DNA from: Liquidambar formosana | Taxonomy: Eukaryota; Streptophyta; Magnoliopsida; Saxifragales; Altingiaceae | NCBI GenBank assembly: GCA_039720395.1 | Contig: CM077827.1 | Coordinates: forward strand, 22,224,375 to 22,288,374 | Direction of reading: 5' to 3' | Length of the DNA: 64,000 nt | Shown: one piece after another, positions 22,801 to 36,100 of the stretch | Layout: the number at the start of each line of letters is the position of its first letter | Position numbering within the stretch: position 1 is the stretch's first letter | Notes under the pieces: model-generated | What the model was told of the DNA's origin: nothing | What the model saw: only the letters and a program-made list of their open reading frames with translations | Databases searched by the model: none | Made by a program: the position numbers and the translations under genes

Positions 22801-25800
22801 TTCAATAGGGCCCTGTTCTTTCACCTGGAATTGGTGGGGCAGATAAATAAATTTCAAATATTTAAATAATTATCTATGGTCTTTTGGGAGTGTATGATGC
22901 AGGCTTTATAGCACCTACGAATTTTAAAATTTTTTAGAACATGGGATTTAAAGGTCATAGGGAAGGGTTGAGACTTGTAATTCCCAAGGCACCCAAAACT
23001 GAGATTATTCGCTCGGGGCTCATCACCACCACCCTTCCATCATCATTCGTCACCACTAACCTGCCATCACCAAACATCAGTACATCACCACCACCCACTA
23101 TCCACCCATCCATCACCACCACTCAGCACTCATCACTATGCATCCATCACCACTCATCCTCATCACCAACACCACCACCACTATCATCCATCTCAAACCC
23201 CATCACTTGTCACCATCCTTCCTAGACCACCACTCACCCATCACCACCCATCCATTACCACACACACCACCTACCACATATCAACACCAGCCACCCATCA
23301 CCCCTGTATCCATCACCACCAGCCACCCATCTGATACATCAACACCGCCATCCATCATCATCACCGCACCTACCCACCACCAACACCACCACCTACCAGG
23401 CAAATGCTCACGACGTATCATCACCACCACCCACCACTTGTCACCACCATTACTACCTCCATTCTAGAAATTGCAAGTCCCAAGAGTTGTAAGTCTTGGC
23501 ATTAGAAAGTCTTTAAGGCTTTGAAAATTCAGGGAAAGGATTCAAGCAGGGATAAGGAGGCAAACCACAATTGCACACACAGAAATGTGTGCGCTTAACA
23601 TACGATCCACAAAAGTCAAAGTACCATGAAATGCCTACCAGAAAAATTAGTACTTCATGAAAATGTTCTTCCAATAAGTAACAATGAACTCTATGCTTTG
23701 AAAATTAAAACTATAATGCTCCTTTCATATAAACAAAAGGATCCAGGCAATCTCATCTAATCATTAACACAAGAACACATCCAAGAGATGGACAGCGGCT
23801 CATTATAATATCTCTATGTTGGACCGCCTGATTAATGGAAAATCGATGTTTTCAAGCCTATGTTCATTATGTAAGATAGATGCAGACAATGGATCTTTTT
23901 AGTCCCCCCTCCTTTTCCTCCAACCGTGTTATTGCTTGAGACATTATTTTTGCCTTCTACATGATGACTTATTTTGATCGTTTTAACTGCTTCTTAGAGC
24001 TTTTTATCCCAAATTCACGTAATCTATAAGTTCTGAATCCATATGATTAATTTTAAATTTCCTTCATATTTGGGTTCCAATTCAGGTTCAGATTTTATGA
24101 AATTTGCTTTCCTTTATTTTTCGATTTTTTTTTGTCAAACTAAGGAGTTGTTTGGCAAACTTGAAAACCTAGCCAGCTGATGATAAGTTTAGCCAGTTTT
24201 GATTTCATATTGTTTGGTAAGTCTCTTTTACCTACTAAACAGTTCAACTTCGTTATGAAAATAAGGCGTAAACACAGTTTTTCAAACTAACTATGAGTTG
24301 GTTTATTTATGTTAAGTTTCCAACCTAAAAACTTAAGCTATTATTAGGTGGAGGGCCCAAATAGGTATATTAAACCATATAAACTTTTATATTTAAGCGA
24401 TGTGGGATGTGCAACTTCCCACACTCTCCCTCATGTGCAAGCCTAACAAGATAACAACGGGCTGTCACGTGGACAACAACAATGAGCTCACGAACAAAAT
24501 AGGCCCAACAATAACAACAATAATGGGCTCTGATACCATGTTAATTTCCAAACCCAAAAGCTTAAACTATTAGGTGGAGGGCCCAAATAGGTAATATTAA
24601 GCCATATCAACTTTTATATTTAAGCAATGTGGGATGTGGGACTTCCCAATAATTTAAAAATCAAATAACAATTATGGACTAGATCTAGTCTAATCAAGTT
24701 TTTTAAGTTCCCAAACAAGCCCTAAAATGAAAACAAAAACAAAAACAAGGAGGGCAAAAAGGAATTATAAATCTAAACATAAACGTTATTGTAAGGTTAA
24801 TGGTTTTAATTGGTTATTATGGTTGATTGAGGAATATCCTATTCATCAATATGTATGTGATGGTTGGAGGATTTTTTTTTTTATTTTTTAAGTGTCAGTG
24901 ATGGTTGGAGGATGTTTTGTCCGTACAAGTGAACCAGTGAACCCCCATGATCAAGGTAAATCCCCACCTCTCGATCTCTTGAATTTTTTGTATTCTTTTT
25001 GGTCTTATGCAAAATGTACTTCAAAATGTATGTTTCTTTGAATGATTTTCATTAGAACTTGAAAACTAGAAGCGTATTATGATTGATCTGTTACGTTTTT
25101 GGCTTTGATGTTGTTTGATAATCAATTTTGTAAAGCTACATGTATTTGTTAGGTCCAATTTCTTTATGTTTCAAGTTCTAGCTTCTGTTATGTCTCGTTT
25201 TCACAATATTTGGTTGCCAAGAAAATATGGGTAAAGAAAATAAACAACTTTGAATCTAAGTTCTTTTTAATTTATTATTTTGGGATAGGAAAGAGCATAT
25301 TCCTCCACTTATCTAATATAATACAACTATTTGGCTTGATTAAATCAAGTATTTCCTTCTTCTTTTTTATCTGTTCTTTTTTTGAAGCAAAGACAGCATA
25401 GAACCTAGGATTCCAACTCTTTTATTGTTTCTTTTAATTTATTTGGCAAACAAATGGATTGTTGAAATTGGTTTGAAAATTTTTCTTGGAGGAATATTTA
25501 GCAATGATTGTTAGAATTGTGGTGATATTAGAACTTTAAGTGAGTAATGCAAGTTTAAATGTTTGGAACTGCAATTGTAGTTATCCATTGTGAGATTTTT
25601 TTATTAATTTTCTTTCACCGTTAGAGCCATGGTTTTTTCCTTTTTTTCTTGTTTCTTCTTTCGCAAAGTCTCCATAGTTGTTGAGAAATTGGGGGAACTT
25701 CTGCTAAATGCCTCACCATACATAATTGAAAGATCTTTTCCACGGGCATTTTTGTAGCTACTATCTAATCAATAAAATGTGATTTTTTTCTTTTTTTAAT

Positions 25801-27594
25801 TATGAAGTAAATATAGCACTAGAAACAAAGGGCATAACCCAAGTACACAAGGTATATAAAAGCGCTAGCAAAAAGAAAAGAAAATGAAGAAAAAAAACCC
25901 ATAACAATGACACCACCAAAAAATAGTCTTTACAAAAGAAGACTTGATGCAATTTTTATTCTCTTTATTGATTCTCTTTTATTGATGCGGTTTTTCTCTT
26001 CTCAAGATTTTCGTGGTAAGTTTGGTTTTGAGAATAATCTATACCAATTATATAACCCCAGCATCCCTAAAGAGGTTCTTTTTTATTAAGTTGAACTTCA
26101 TTTCCTTTGCAAGCTCTGAATCTTCTTCTTCCTTAGCAAAACCACAGCCACGGAAAATTCTAATAGCTACCAAAAATTAAAAAAAATAAAATTCTAATAG
26201 CTACACAAGTATGGAGTTGCCCTCTCAATCAAGATTATTCTACCATCCTTATTCTCCCCCCTCTCCCAACTTTATACAAAGGCAAAGCAATTTGATGGCT
26301 GCAAGAGGAAATTAATATGCAAGCTTATTCTCCTACTAATTTGCCTTTGTTTTCATTTACTATTTGGTAGCCCATTTTGTATTTTTTTTTTAATTTATTT
26401 TTATTTTTATTTTTATAATATAGTAAAAGTATGTATTGGATGAAAGAGAAAGGACCAAAACCCTGGTACATGAGACATATACAAGAGTAAAAAAACCTCC
26501 AAGGCTCAATAAACAAAAAAGAGCCAAACAATGACACCCCCTAAAAAGGCTAATGCATGCTAAGGGAGTCAACAAAAAAAATAAAAGAGGGATTACATCC
26601 TCTCGTATAACTACAAAACCACCAATACAAAGATTTAACCAAAAAATATTAGAGCTCCACTGTAGATGACTCCACCTATGGGGTTGTTTTGGATCATCCT
26701 TTCTATTATATTTCTGTTTTTTTAGCTATAAACACTAGGAATTTCGGGTTCTTAGAGTAATTTAACAAAAGCTTAGTCTTAACTTTGTTTCGTTTGATTT
26801 TCGACTTTTTGTTATTTTAACAAATTATTATGTAGAAGGAAACTTAGGGTTGAATTGTTAAATTCAGTTTTCCTGGCAGCTCATTTTGTGTTTGCATTGT
26901 TTTGGCGTCAACATCTTTGTTCGTTTGATCATGCTCCATTGGGTTTCCTCATAAGCTCTATAAAAGCATCTCCAACCATGAGGCAAAATGTGAGGAAAAG
27001 CTATTTTTTGCCTCACGTGTGAAAATTAGGTGCTCCAATGAGTGATGCATTTGATGAGACAAATACAGCTTGAGGCAAATCTTGAGCTATATTTGCCTCA
27101 AAGAAATGGCTCACATGCAAATCTACCACATTATCCTTTAAGAAATGGTTGGAGGTGGAGGGAAAGGTGGGTGAAGCAAAAAAATGGTTCATATGCATTG
27201 GAGTAGTCACTTTTTTCATGTGATGCATTATCATTGTAGCGATGCAAAACATGCATATCCGTCACCTGAATGCCTCACATGGTTGGCAATGCTCTAAGGT
27301 TGAGGTAAGGAAATTACCTTTCCCAATTTATCTTTGCCCTTGTAGCAAAGATGCTAAGCAATAATCAGACCCCTACTCTCCAAATTACTTCCAATGATCA
27401 ACTAAGATATTTGAGATATGGAGAATATTAATGCTTTTGTAAAGATATTTAAATTGTAAGAACACTCTCAAGTATGAGGTCTTCCTTCAGGTGTTGGTGG
27501 CGATTCCAGTATTATTAAGTACCCATTTGTTTTTGATAGGTTGGATCAGAGTTGCTGGTCTTCGTATGAGCTGACCACATGAAAATAAAAAATT

Positions 27595-27630
<36 letters not shown>

Positions 27631-30147
27631 GATTCAATGAAAGCTTTTGATTTCTCAAAAAGAATGCTAATCTATACTAATATTATAAGCCAGGCAATCC
27701 TTGGCACTGTAGCTACACTGCCAGGCCACCTGGCAACCTCAGCCAAAAATAAAAATAAATAAGGCCACCTGGCAACCTTCCCTTCCTACCTTTTTTCCAG
27801 GCTGAAGACAGAGAAGTAGGAACTTATGAGTAAAATGGATGATCAAGAAGTCTCTAAAAGTTGGTCATTAGACTGTTTTTAATCTTGTAAATTTTAATCT
27901 TGTAAATTGTACTCGGGCTATGCCCTCTGTTTCTAATACATATTTTACTTCATCAAAAAGAATTGTTGTAAATTGTAATTGCAATTGAAATTATACTTTT
28001 TATTCCTTTTTTAAAGACCTATGTGCACCCTTCTAGAAGGAATTTTTGTTGAGTATGGAATAGATAAGAATCCTTTTCCTTCTTGACCCCAAAATTAAAT
28101 AGTATGTAGCTCTGGCAGGTTATATTGTGTGAATTCAAAAGAATTTTTTGCTATAAGATTATGGTTCCAATTTGCATAGAGGATGACAAAAGTTCTTAGA
28201 GTTCATTATATTTAAAAGCGTGCAACATAGTTTTTCAAGAAAGATAAAGTTCCATCATTTTATATAATTCATGGTAACATAGTTTTTCTTTTTCTTTTTC
28301 TTTTTCTTTTTATTAATGCATGTTTACAAATTAAATTGGGTTTCAATGGATAATGTCATATTTGTGATATGTGATTGTAGTTGGTGTACTTTTTTAAACC
28401 ATAGCAATTTGGGTTTGGAAAGCGACACAGAACTTTTATGGCAATTAGTTGGCCAATGACAAGTAACCCAAGTAAGGTTTTATTCGGTACACATTTAGTT
28501 TGTTTAATATAAGGAATTTAAATAAGTAGTTTCAATGGAGATTTCATTTTTAGTATGTTTCTTGTTATAGGATTTTTTATTATCATTTCCTTATTTGATC
28601 TACCCCATTCTCAACCTCAACCTAACCATACACAGTTGAAGGATGTTAGAGTCAGGCATAGACAGGTATATGGACAATTTCTTATTCATGTGTTCTCAGT
28701 ATTTTTATTCTAGAGAATTTTGAACCCAAATTGGTAATATCGATCTTTGTGTTGTGAAACTATCATACATGTTGTTGGGAATTGTGATGATTATTACGTA
28801 TTCACAATTGCTTCTTTATTATAGAAATCTAGATGAAAATTGAAGCAGAATTGGTGATACATCTTCCAATTTTAGAGCTTTAGAAACCATTGAGCTTAGC
28901 CAATCAAAGGTATCCTCATTATGATTAATTCATGTGTTTCAATATGTAGTATTAAGGACTACCAAAACATAGTGGTCAACTTTGAATTACTCACAGTATT
29001 GTTACTTCAATTTGTTCTTTTTTCTCTACTTTCCTACTTTTAAATTTGATTCATGCTTATAAATAATAAAGCAACTTAGTAAAATTGATCTCTTATATTT
29101 CTCCCACAAAAATATAATTCTTCGTGACTCTTTAAGCATTGGGGGATTTGTTATGCTTCCCATTAATATTATGGTGTGCTTTTAATGTGTATAATAAAAT
29201 TTAATTGTGATGTGAAATATAGCAAACATTGTATACTCATTACTCTTGCCCGTTTAGTAAAGCTAAATTCAAAACCATGTTTAGAATTGCGGTGCAAAAT
29301 AACAACTAAAAGTAAATTAGAAAAACTGTACGAGTGCACTGTTAATGAGTGGGCAATTTTTGCGGTTGTGGAGGTACATGTAGTGATGGTAGTAGCATTG
29401 ACCCTATCACTCGACAACCCAACCTTTTCATTCATTACAGTAATGTGATTCCATGTATCCGATGATTCAGCAGGAGGAATTCTTATTTTTCACTTGAACA
29501 CAGGGCAATAGGAGAAAGTAAGCTTAATATGGAAACTATCCTGTCACCTGATTAGTGTGGTAGCGGCTTGTTGATGAGTATATGTGGTGGTTGTATAAAT
29601 GGTAATGCAACAGTTGCAACGGTCTTCACATTAGTGGAGACAGTGGTGCTTGAAACATAAGACACAATTTATATAGTTTAGTATTAACATCTATAACCAT
29701 AACCATGACTGATAATATTGGTGTTGGTGTGGCCAAGTCATCCATGGTGGAGATATTGATGTTGGTTGTGTGGTAACAGGGTGGTGGTGTTGGTGGTCAT
29801 GATTTTTAGGGCTTTATATCTTTTCTCATCCAATGGTTTTAGTTGAAAGATCATTCAGGTTGCTCCACCACATTTGATATGACTAGCTATCAAATCTATC
29901 ATTTGAATGCCTACTATACTCGTATTTTTACTTTTGTACCCTTATTTTTGAAATATTGATTGTTGATAAGAGTATTTATCTATTTATTTATTCCATTTGA
30001 TTTGTTATGAATTAATTTTCTTTTTTAAATGTCTCTTTTTCTCTTGTTTTTCAGGTACATATAGCAAAAGAACTTATAGGTAAGAGCTCAATGTAAATGG
30101 ATAAATTTTTACATTTTACCTAGGAACACAGTTTATTATAGGGTTTT

Positions 30148-30194
<47 letters not shown>

Positions 30195-33100
30195 TCTTTT
30201 AAATAAATAAATAAAAAAGAATAGTACTATGCCTATCATTGGGCTTTCAGCATTCTATGGTAACATTGAAGTTGTATATACCTTCTTGGGCATTGTGGGG
30301 TCTGGATACCATATGTCATGCACTCATGCGCATTAATTCCTTTCCTATTTTATCACTGTTTTATTTGTAGTTTTTTTTTCTTTTTTGTTTTTTATGAGAT
30401 GTATTAAATTGTATCATATTTCCAACTAGATTATGAATTATTACAATTGTATGGAACGATCCTTAAAGTTGAGATTTTTCAAAATTGATTAAAAACACTA
30501 TCAACGTTAATGAAAGAATGTCTTATATCAATTTCTATGAAGAGTGGAGATCAAGGACAAAGGTAGTGGTTGAAGGAACATTCACAATTGGTCTCATTCC
30601 TCCACTATAATTTCTCTATTATAAGTTGTAAGGGAATTAAGGTTTGATAAAAATAAATCATGGCGCTATTAGGTTTCACACGCATTTCTGCAAATTTAAT
30701 ACTTCTAACTCACCTAATTAACATTAGTACAATTCTATTAGAATTTAGTACTGGGAAGTCCCACATCCCACATCCATTAAATATAAAATCTAATATGGCT
30801 TCATATCCCCGTTTGGGCCTCCAACTAACAGCTTAGGCTTCTAGGTTGCAAACTCAAAATGGTATCAAAGCATGTTATTCCAAGATCCATTTTATTCATG
30901 AGCATGTCTTTGTTGTCCATGTGACAAGCCTATGTCTTGTCAGGCCTATACATGAGAGGGAGTATTAAAAAATTACACATCCCACATTGATTAAATATCA
31001 AATTTAACATGACTTCATATACCTGTTTGGGCCCTCCACTTAACAACTTAGGCTATTGGTTTGGAAACTTAACAAGAAGAAAAATTTGTCAATGTGTAAC
31101 ATCTAATGAGTCCCAAAATCTTAGATCGAGGGGTATTTTGGTAATGATATTTTTTTCTTCTTTTGTTCCTTTTTTTTGGGGTGACAGGTGTTCACAAGGA
31201 GTCTCCACCTTCCCAACATCTCCCTATCCAGGTCCAAAGAATCAAACCCAAGACTTCCATCTCTTACGAGGTAGAGAGGTACCACCAGGACAAAAGGTCC
31301 AGCGGTTTTTCACCACAAGTGAAGCAATATGTGGAGCCCATTATTCCACCACAAGAAAAATGATGCAGTTAATGAATCATGAGCAATGGCGGCTGACCAT
31401 ATTTGTCAAAAAGCATAAAATCTAAAAAAGGCCATCAAGCTTTACAGTAGCATGGGTCAATACAGCTTGGTTCAATACAAAAAATGCCTCAGTTCCTAAC
31501 ACGTTAAATCCTTAAGCTTAGGAGACCTGCTATGAGTTCGATTGATGTGATTTACCCAAAGCCATCATAAAGGCGTAGTTACATGATTGCAGCAACCAAT
31601 TATTTCACACTGTTGATAGGATATCCACAAGATGCCATCAAGAAAAAAAATCCAAAATATGGATCGGTCACCAAAATGAGAGGTCATACACCACCATCAA
31701 TGTTGTCAAGGGGATAGGTACACCAACTAAAAGGCATGCACAACAGAAATCCAAGGCTCTGATAAAAGAACAATATCTCAATGGAAACTATCAAAACATA
31801 TGGAACTAATGGAAAAAGGCACCAGTTAAATGCAGCGAATTCTGCTGTGAACACCAATTAATTGAAAACAATGCTGCTTCTTATTTAAAAATAATGCTTC
31901 TCAACATAGTCATTTGAAACCATTGCTGCCCCTATCTTCTCCCACTACAAGAACCATCTCAAAGGCTTACACCATACTACAGGAGAGCCTTGGAAGCTTG
32001 CAAACAACTAAAATAGACCAAGAACAGATTAAAGGCCTAGACAGAATTTACTTAGAAATTATAACTTTACCAGACTTGCACACGTCTTGTTGTGTCCCAC
32101 ATAAATTACCCAACAGGTTTAGGACTACACCAAGCATCATAAACCCCACAAGTCACTGCTCACTGGGGTTACACAACCCATACACTTATGGTAGTTACAC
32201 AACTCTTAACAGGCATAAAAATAATTAATGGGACCACAAAAATATTTTTCGTCCATAAAAAAGTAAAATAAAAAACAATCTACCTACTTTTATTTTACAG
32301 AACCCATATGCTTTTCCTTTCAAACTCTTTTTTTATTCTCTTAATCTTTTTCCATATCTGTACTATTTCATTATAATTTCTTTTCCTTCCTTTTTCACCC
32401 AATTTTTTCCTTTTGTTTTCCTTGTCTTTCTTTCCACTCTTTTCTAAATAAATAAAAAAATTAATTAATTAATTTCACTGAAAAAAACAGGAAACGCATG
32501 CAACCCATGTATATGCAGTAAACAATAACATAACAAACCAATACTACTGAAGCAGAGCACATTAGCAAGAAAGGGCGCAAATTGGGTTTTAAGGGGGATA
32601 TTATTGGTATTGGAATAATAGTAATCCACATAGGCTAACAGTTGGGTAATTTAATTAGTAGCTTTGAATTATGAAGTAGGTGTTAGTAATAAACTGCCAA
32701 GTTGACTTTTACTGAATAGTTACTGTAGTGATATTGTAGCAGTACCATTTACACTATTGTCGCACAGAATAGTGACATATAGTAGTGGTATTTTCTTTTC
32801 CTCGGTTCGCTAGGATTGGTCTGATTCAAGAATTAGGATTTAATGTAACTGGAGTTTTTATCCAAAAAAAGAGTTGATATCCCTCTTTTTCAATAGAGTG
32901 AATATTGAATTGAGAAGTCGCAACTTCAAAAGCTTTGTCACTCTCTCAATTTCTCTTCTTCTTCTTCTTCTCCTTCTTCTTCTTTTCCCTGCTTTTCTCC
33001 CAATTTTTCTTCTTCTTTTCTCTCAATTTCTTTGCAATGGCTCATTGTTTTGAACTTTCAAACAATAGCCATACTACAAACCATCAAAGCAGCCCCATAA

Positions 33101-36100
33101 GTCCATAACCCTAATTAAACTTTTAAAACCCTATTCTAGTATTCTACCAATCCCTCATCACCTCCACAACAATTTACAGCACACCTTACCCCTATTCCCA
33201 GTTTATAGTGCCGAAAGAAAAGTTTTGCATCGATTTGGTATCATAACCCATCCTGCATCAATCTTGGTATCAAAGCATACGATCCTATTTTTCCCAAAAC
33301 CTTCAATTAAATTTTATCGATTCAACCATTATGGTTACAAACACCAAGCTTTCATCTGAATAGAAGCCTTTCAACAAGACAATGAGGGCACTAAAAAGAC
33401 CTTGATTCGACAGAGTGATGGGATGGAATCTCTCTAAACATTTATGGCCTCATTAAAACCACCATAGATGCTAATGCAATAGTATACTAGGTCAGAATCC
33501 TGTTGAAATAGCTTTATAAGCAGGACTGGCAGAGTGTGCACTGGGTTTTGCTGGTTGTGATTGGGACTGGCATAGGAGGGTTTTGAGCTTGTTGAGTGGG
33601 TTGGGGACAGCTCTGGCCCGCTGGATGGCTTGCTGATTCCAAGTGTTCTATTGTCTCTGCGCATTCTGATGTGCTTGAACTGCATTAATTTGATCTAGAG
33701 TAATGGCAACCTCTTGAGTCGGCTGCAAGGTCCTTAGGCTATGTTTGGTACACCAGATTAAAAGGTTGGGTAGGATAGAATTATTGGATGAAGAAGTCTT
33801 TGGTTGCTTTGTTTGAAACGAGGAAGATGGTTTCTTGGACATTTTTCTATCCCAATATTTCTTTTAAATGGAAAAGTATCATAGGATAAAAATATACCAC
33901 CTCCCTCGTGGGGTTATTATCTCCCACATATAAAGGGTATAACCATCCTATGAATAATATATCCCTTACTTGCAAAGAGCACCAAACATATGAAAATTAT
34001 ATCTTCATCCTATCTGGCCTATCCGGTATGCCAAACATAGCCTTAGGGTATTTTTCGGCTGCAAGGTCCTTAGGGTATTCTTCAGCTTGCCTTCTCCCCC
34101 ATGAGCTCTTTTCCTGAAAAAAGTGATAGACCAATCTTTTATACTTCTCTACATGCGAGCAGCTCATTTAAATAGTTGAAGTAGAGGGAATGTCCAGCAA
34201 TCTCCTTGCATAAAACATTTTTCCTTTTTCTTCTTTTCTAGAGGAACATGAACATAAGCAATTGACCCCAAGATTCTAAAATGACTGACCTCTGGTTTTC
34301 TTCCACTCCAAGCTCTACAAGGAATCCTTTTCTTCATCAGTTTCATTGGACTTCTATTGAGAAGGTATACAGCTGAAGTGATTTCTTCTGCCCAGAACAT
34401 GTTTGGAAGCCCTGTTGTAATAGCAATTATTGAAGAGTAAAAATCCCTCTTATTTTGATCCAAATTTATCCCCAATGTCTCAAACACCTCTTGCACCCAT
34501 TCCTCTAATTTCATATGTAATCAATCTTGCACCTATTCTACCAATCCCTCATCAACCTTAAAAACAATTTAAAGCAAACCCTTAACCCATTCCCACTTTA
34601 TATTGCTTAATTTTTTTAGAAGCACCACATCATCATCAAATCTCTCACCGATGGAGGCAACGCCCAAAAATCCCAAACAAAGAGAAGACAAAATCCCACA
34701 ACTCCAAAGCAACTCGCCAATGCAAAAAAAGAGATAATCCACCAACTCCTCCATGTTATTGCACATGATACATATATTCAACAGGGCCCCTTCCTACGTA
34801 TCAAATGATCTTATAGTTATATCAATTATACACGTAGCCATCTAAGCAAAGAAAGATACCTATGTAGGAACCATTGAGAAACCTTCTTCCTCACCAAAAC
34901 CACCATCAAATCCACTAAGTCGAAGAAGGTTTCTACCCTTAAAGTGCCACTTGGACCATGGACCACCCCTCCATATAATCCAATCCTCCACTCCCCTCCT
35001 TCACCAACTAAAGCTTTTCAAACAATAAAAGAACACTTTCCAATCCCCAATTGTGAAGATTTCTTTTAAAGAAAATGTTCCAATAAACCTCATCTCCCTC
35101 TATTGTAGAAGTATCCTTATCCAAAACATCCCAAGAAGATTAGAAATTTCTCTATTAATGAAGAATCTCCATTCTCCACTCTACAAGTCTTTCCAATACC
35201 TCACAACCCCCTAGCACAACCATACTTCCACATCACCACCTCCTTCCTCAACCCTGTCACCACCTCCTTCCATCCATAAAGAGCTTGGAAAGAAGAGTTT
35301 GATTGACTTCAATACCAAACTAAAGCCCAAGCCACCTACATCCATAGATGTACACATAAACTTTCAATTAACAAGCTGATACTTGAATTTATCACCCATT
35401 CCCACCCCAAGAAGGTCTCTAATTAAATATTCCAATCTCAAGGCAACCAAAGTGTGGATCTTGAAAAGCTACATAAAATTATTAAGCATACTTGATAACA
35501 TACTCTTAATCAAAGTAAGTTTATCCTCCTTTCCATAGAGACTACTTACCACCACTAAGCCTTCAACCATTTCTTTAACCAAAAAGTATATAGTCACATC
35601 TAGAAAAACTTATAAGTATACAAATAATTGAATTATTTGAATTTTAGAGCACCTAAATTTGAGGGCATTTTAGACCTTCTATCTCGTACAAAGAGTATTT
35701 GACTGAAATTTCAAAAAATATTAAATCATTAGTTTAGATGTAAAAAGTTTTTTGACAATTTTTTAATAACCTCCCAAACTGATTAATGCCTTCTATTTGG
35801 TTACACAAATTTGTCTCACCATGTAAGAGGATGCAATGGCCAATATTCTCAATTCATCGTTTTTGGGATTTCCATCCAAACAAAGCTTAATTTATATATC
35901 CACGCATCCTCGAATATATTTCTGAATGTTACTCTCCAATTTTGTTTCAGAGACTCCGCTTTATAACCAACCAAAACTCACACCCCAAAATGGAACTTTC
36001 AACCGACATATTTGAGTTAACATAATATGCTTATAACTACATAAATAGGATGAACAAAATATATGTACAGCTATAGGATGAACAAATGTATATACAATTA

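Noticed and set aside
22941..23467. Two overlapping open frames of 94 and 109 codons
   Set aside because: They translate a CAC/CATCAC repeat into Thr/His/Pro/Ser runs, so openness follows from the lack of stop codons in the repeat.
31914..32228. 104-codon plus-strand open frame
   Set aside because: Lies antisense within BPM intron 3, has no domain and low-complexity composition, and no splice or promoter support.
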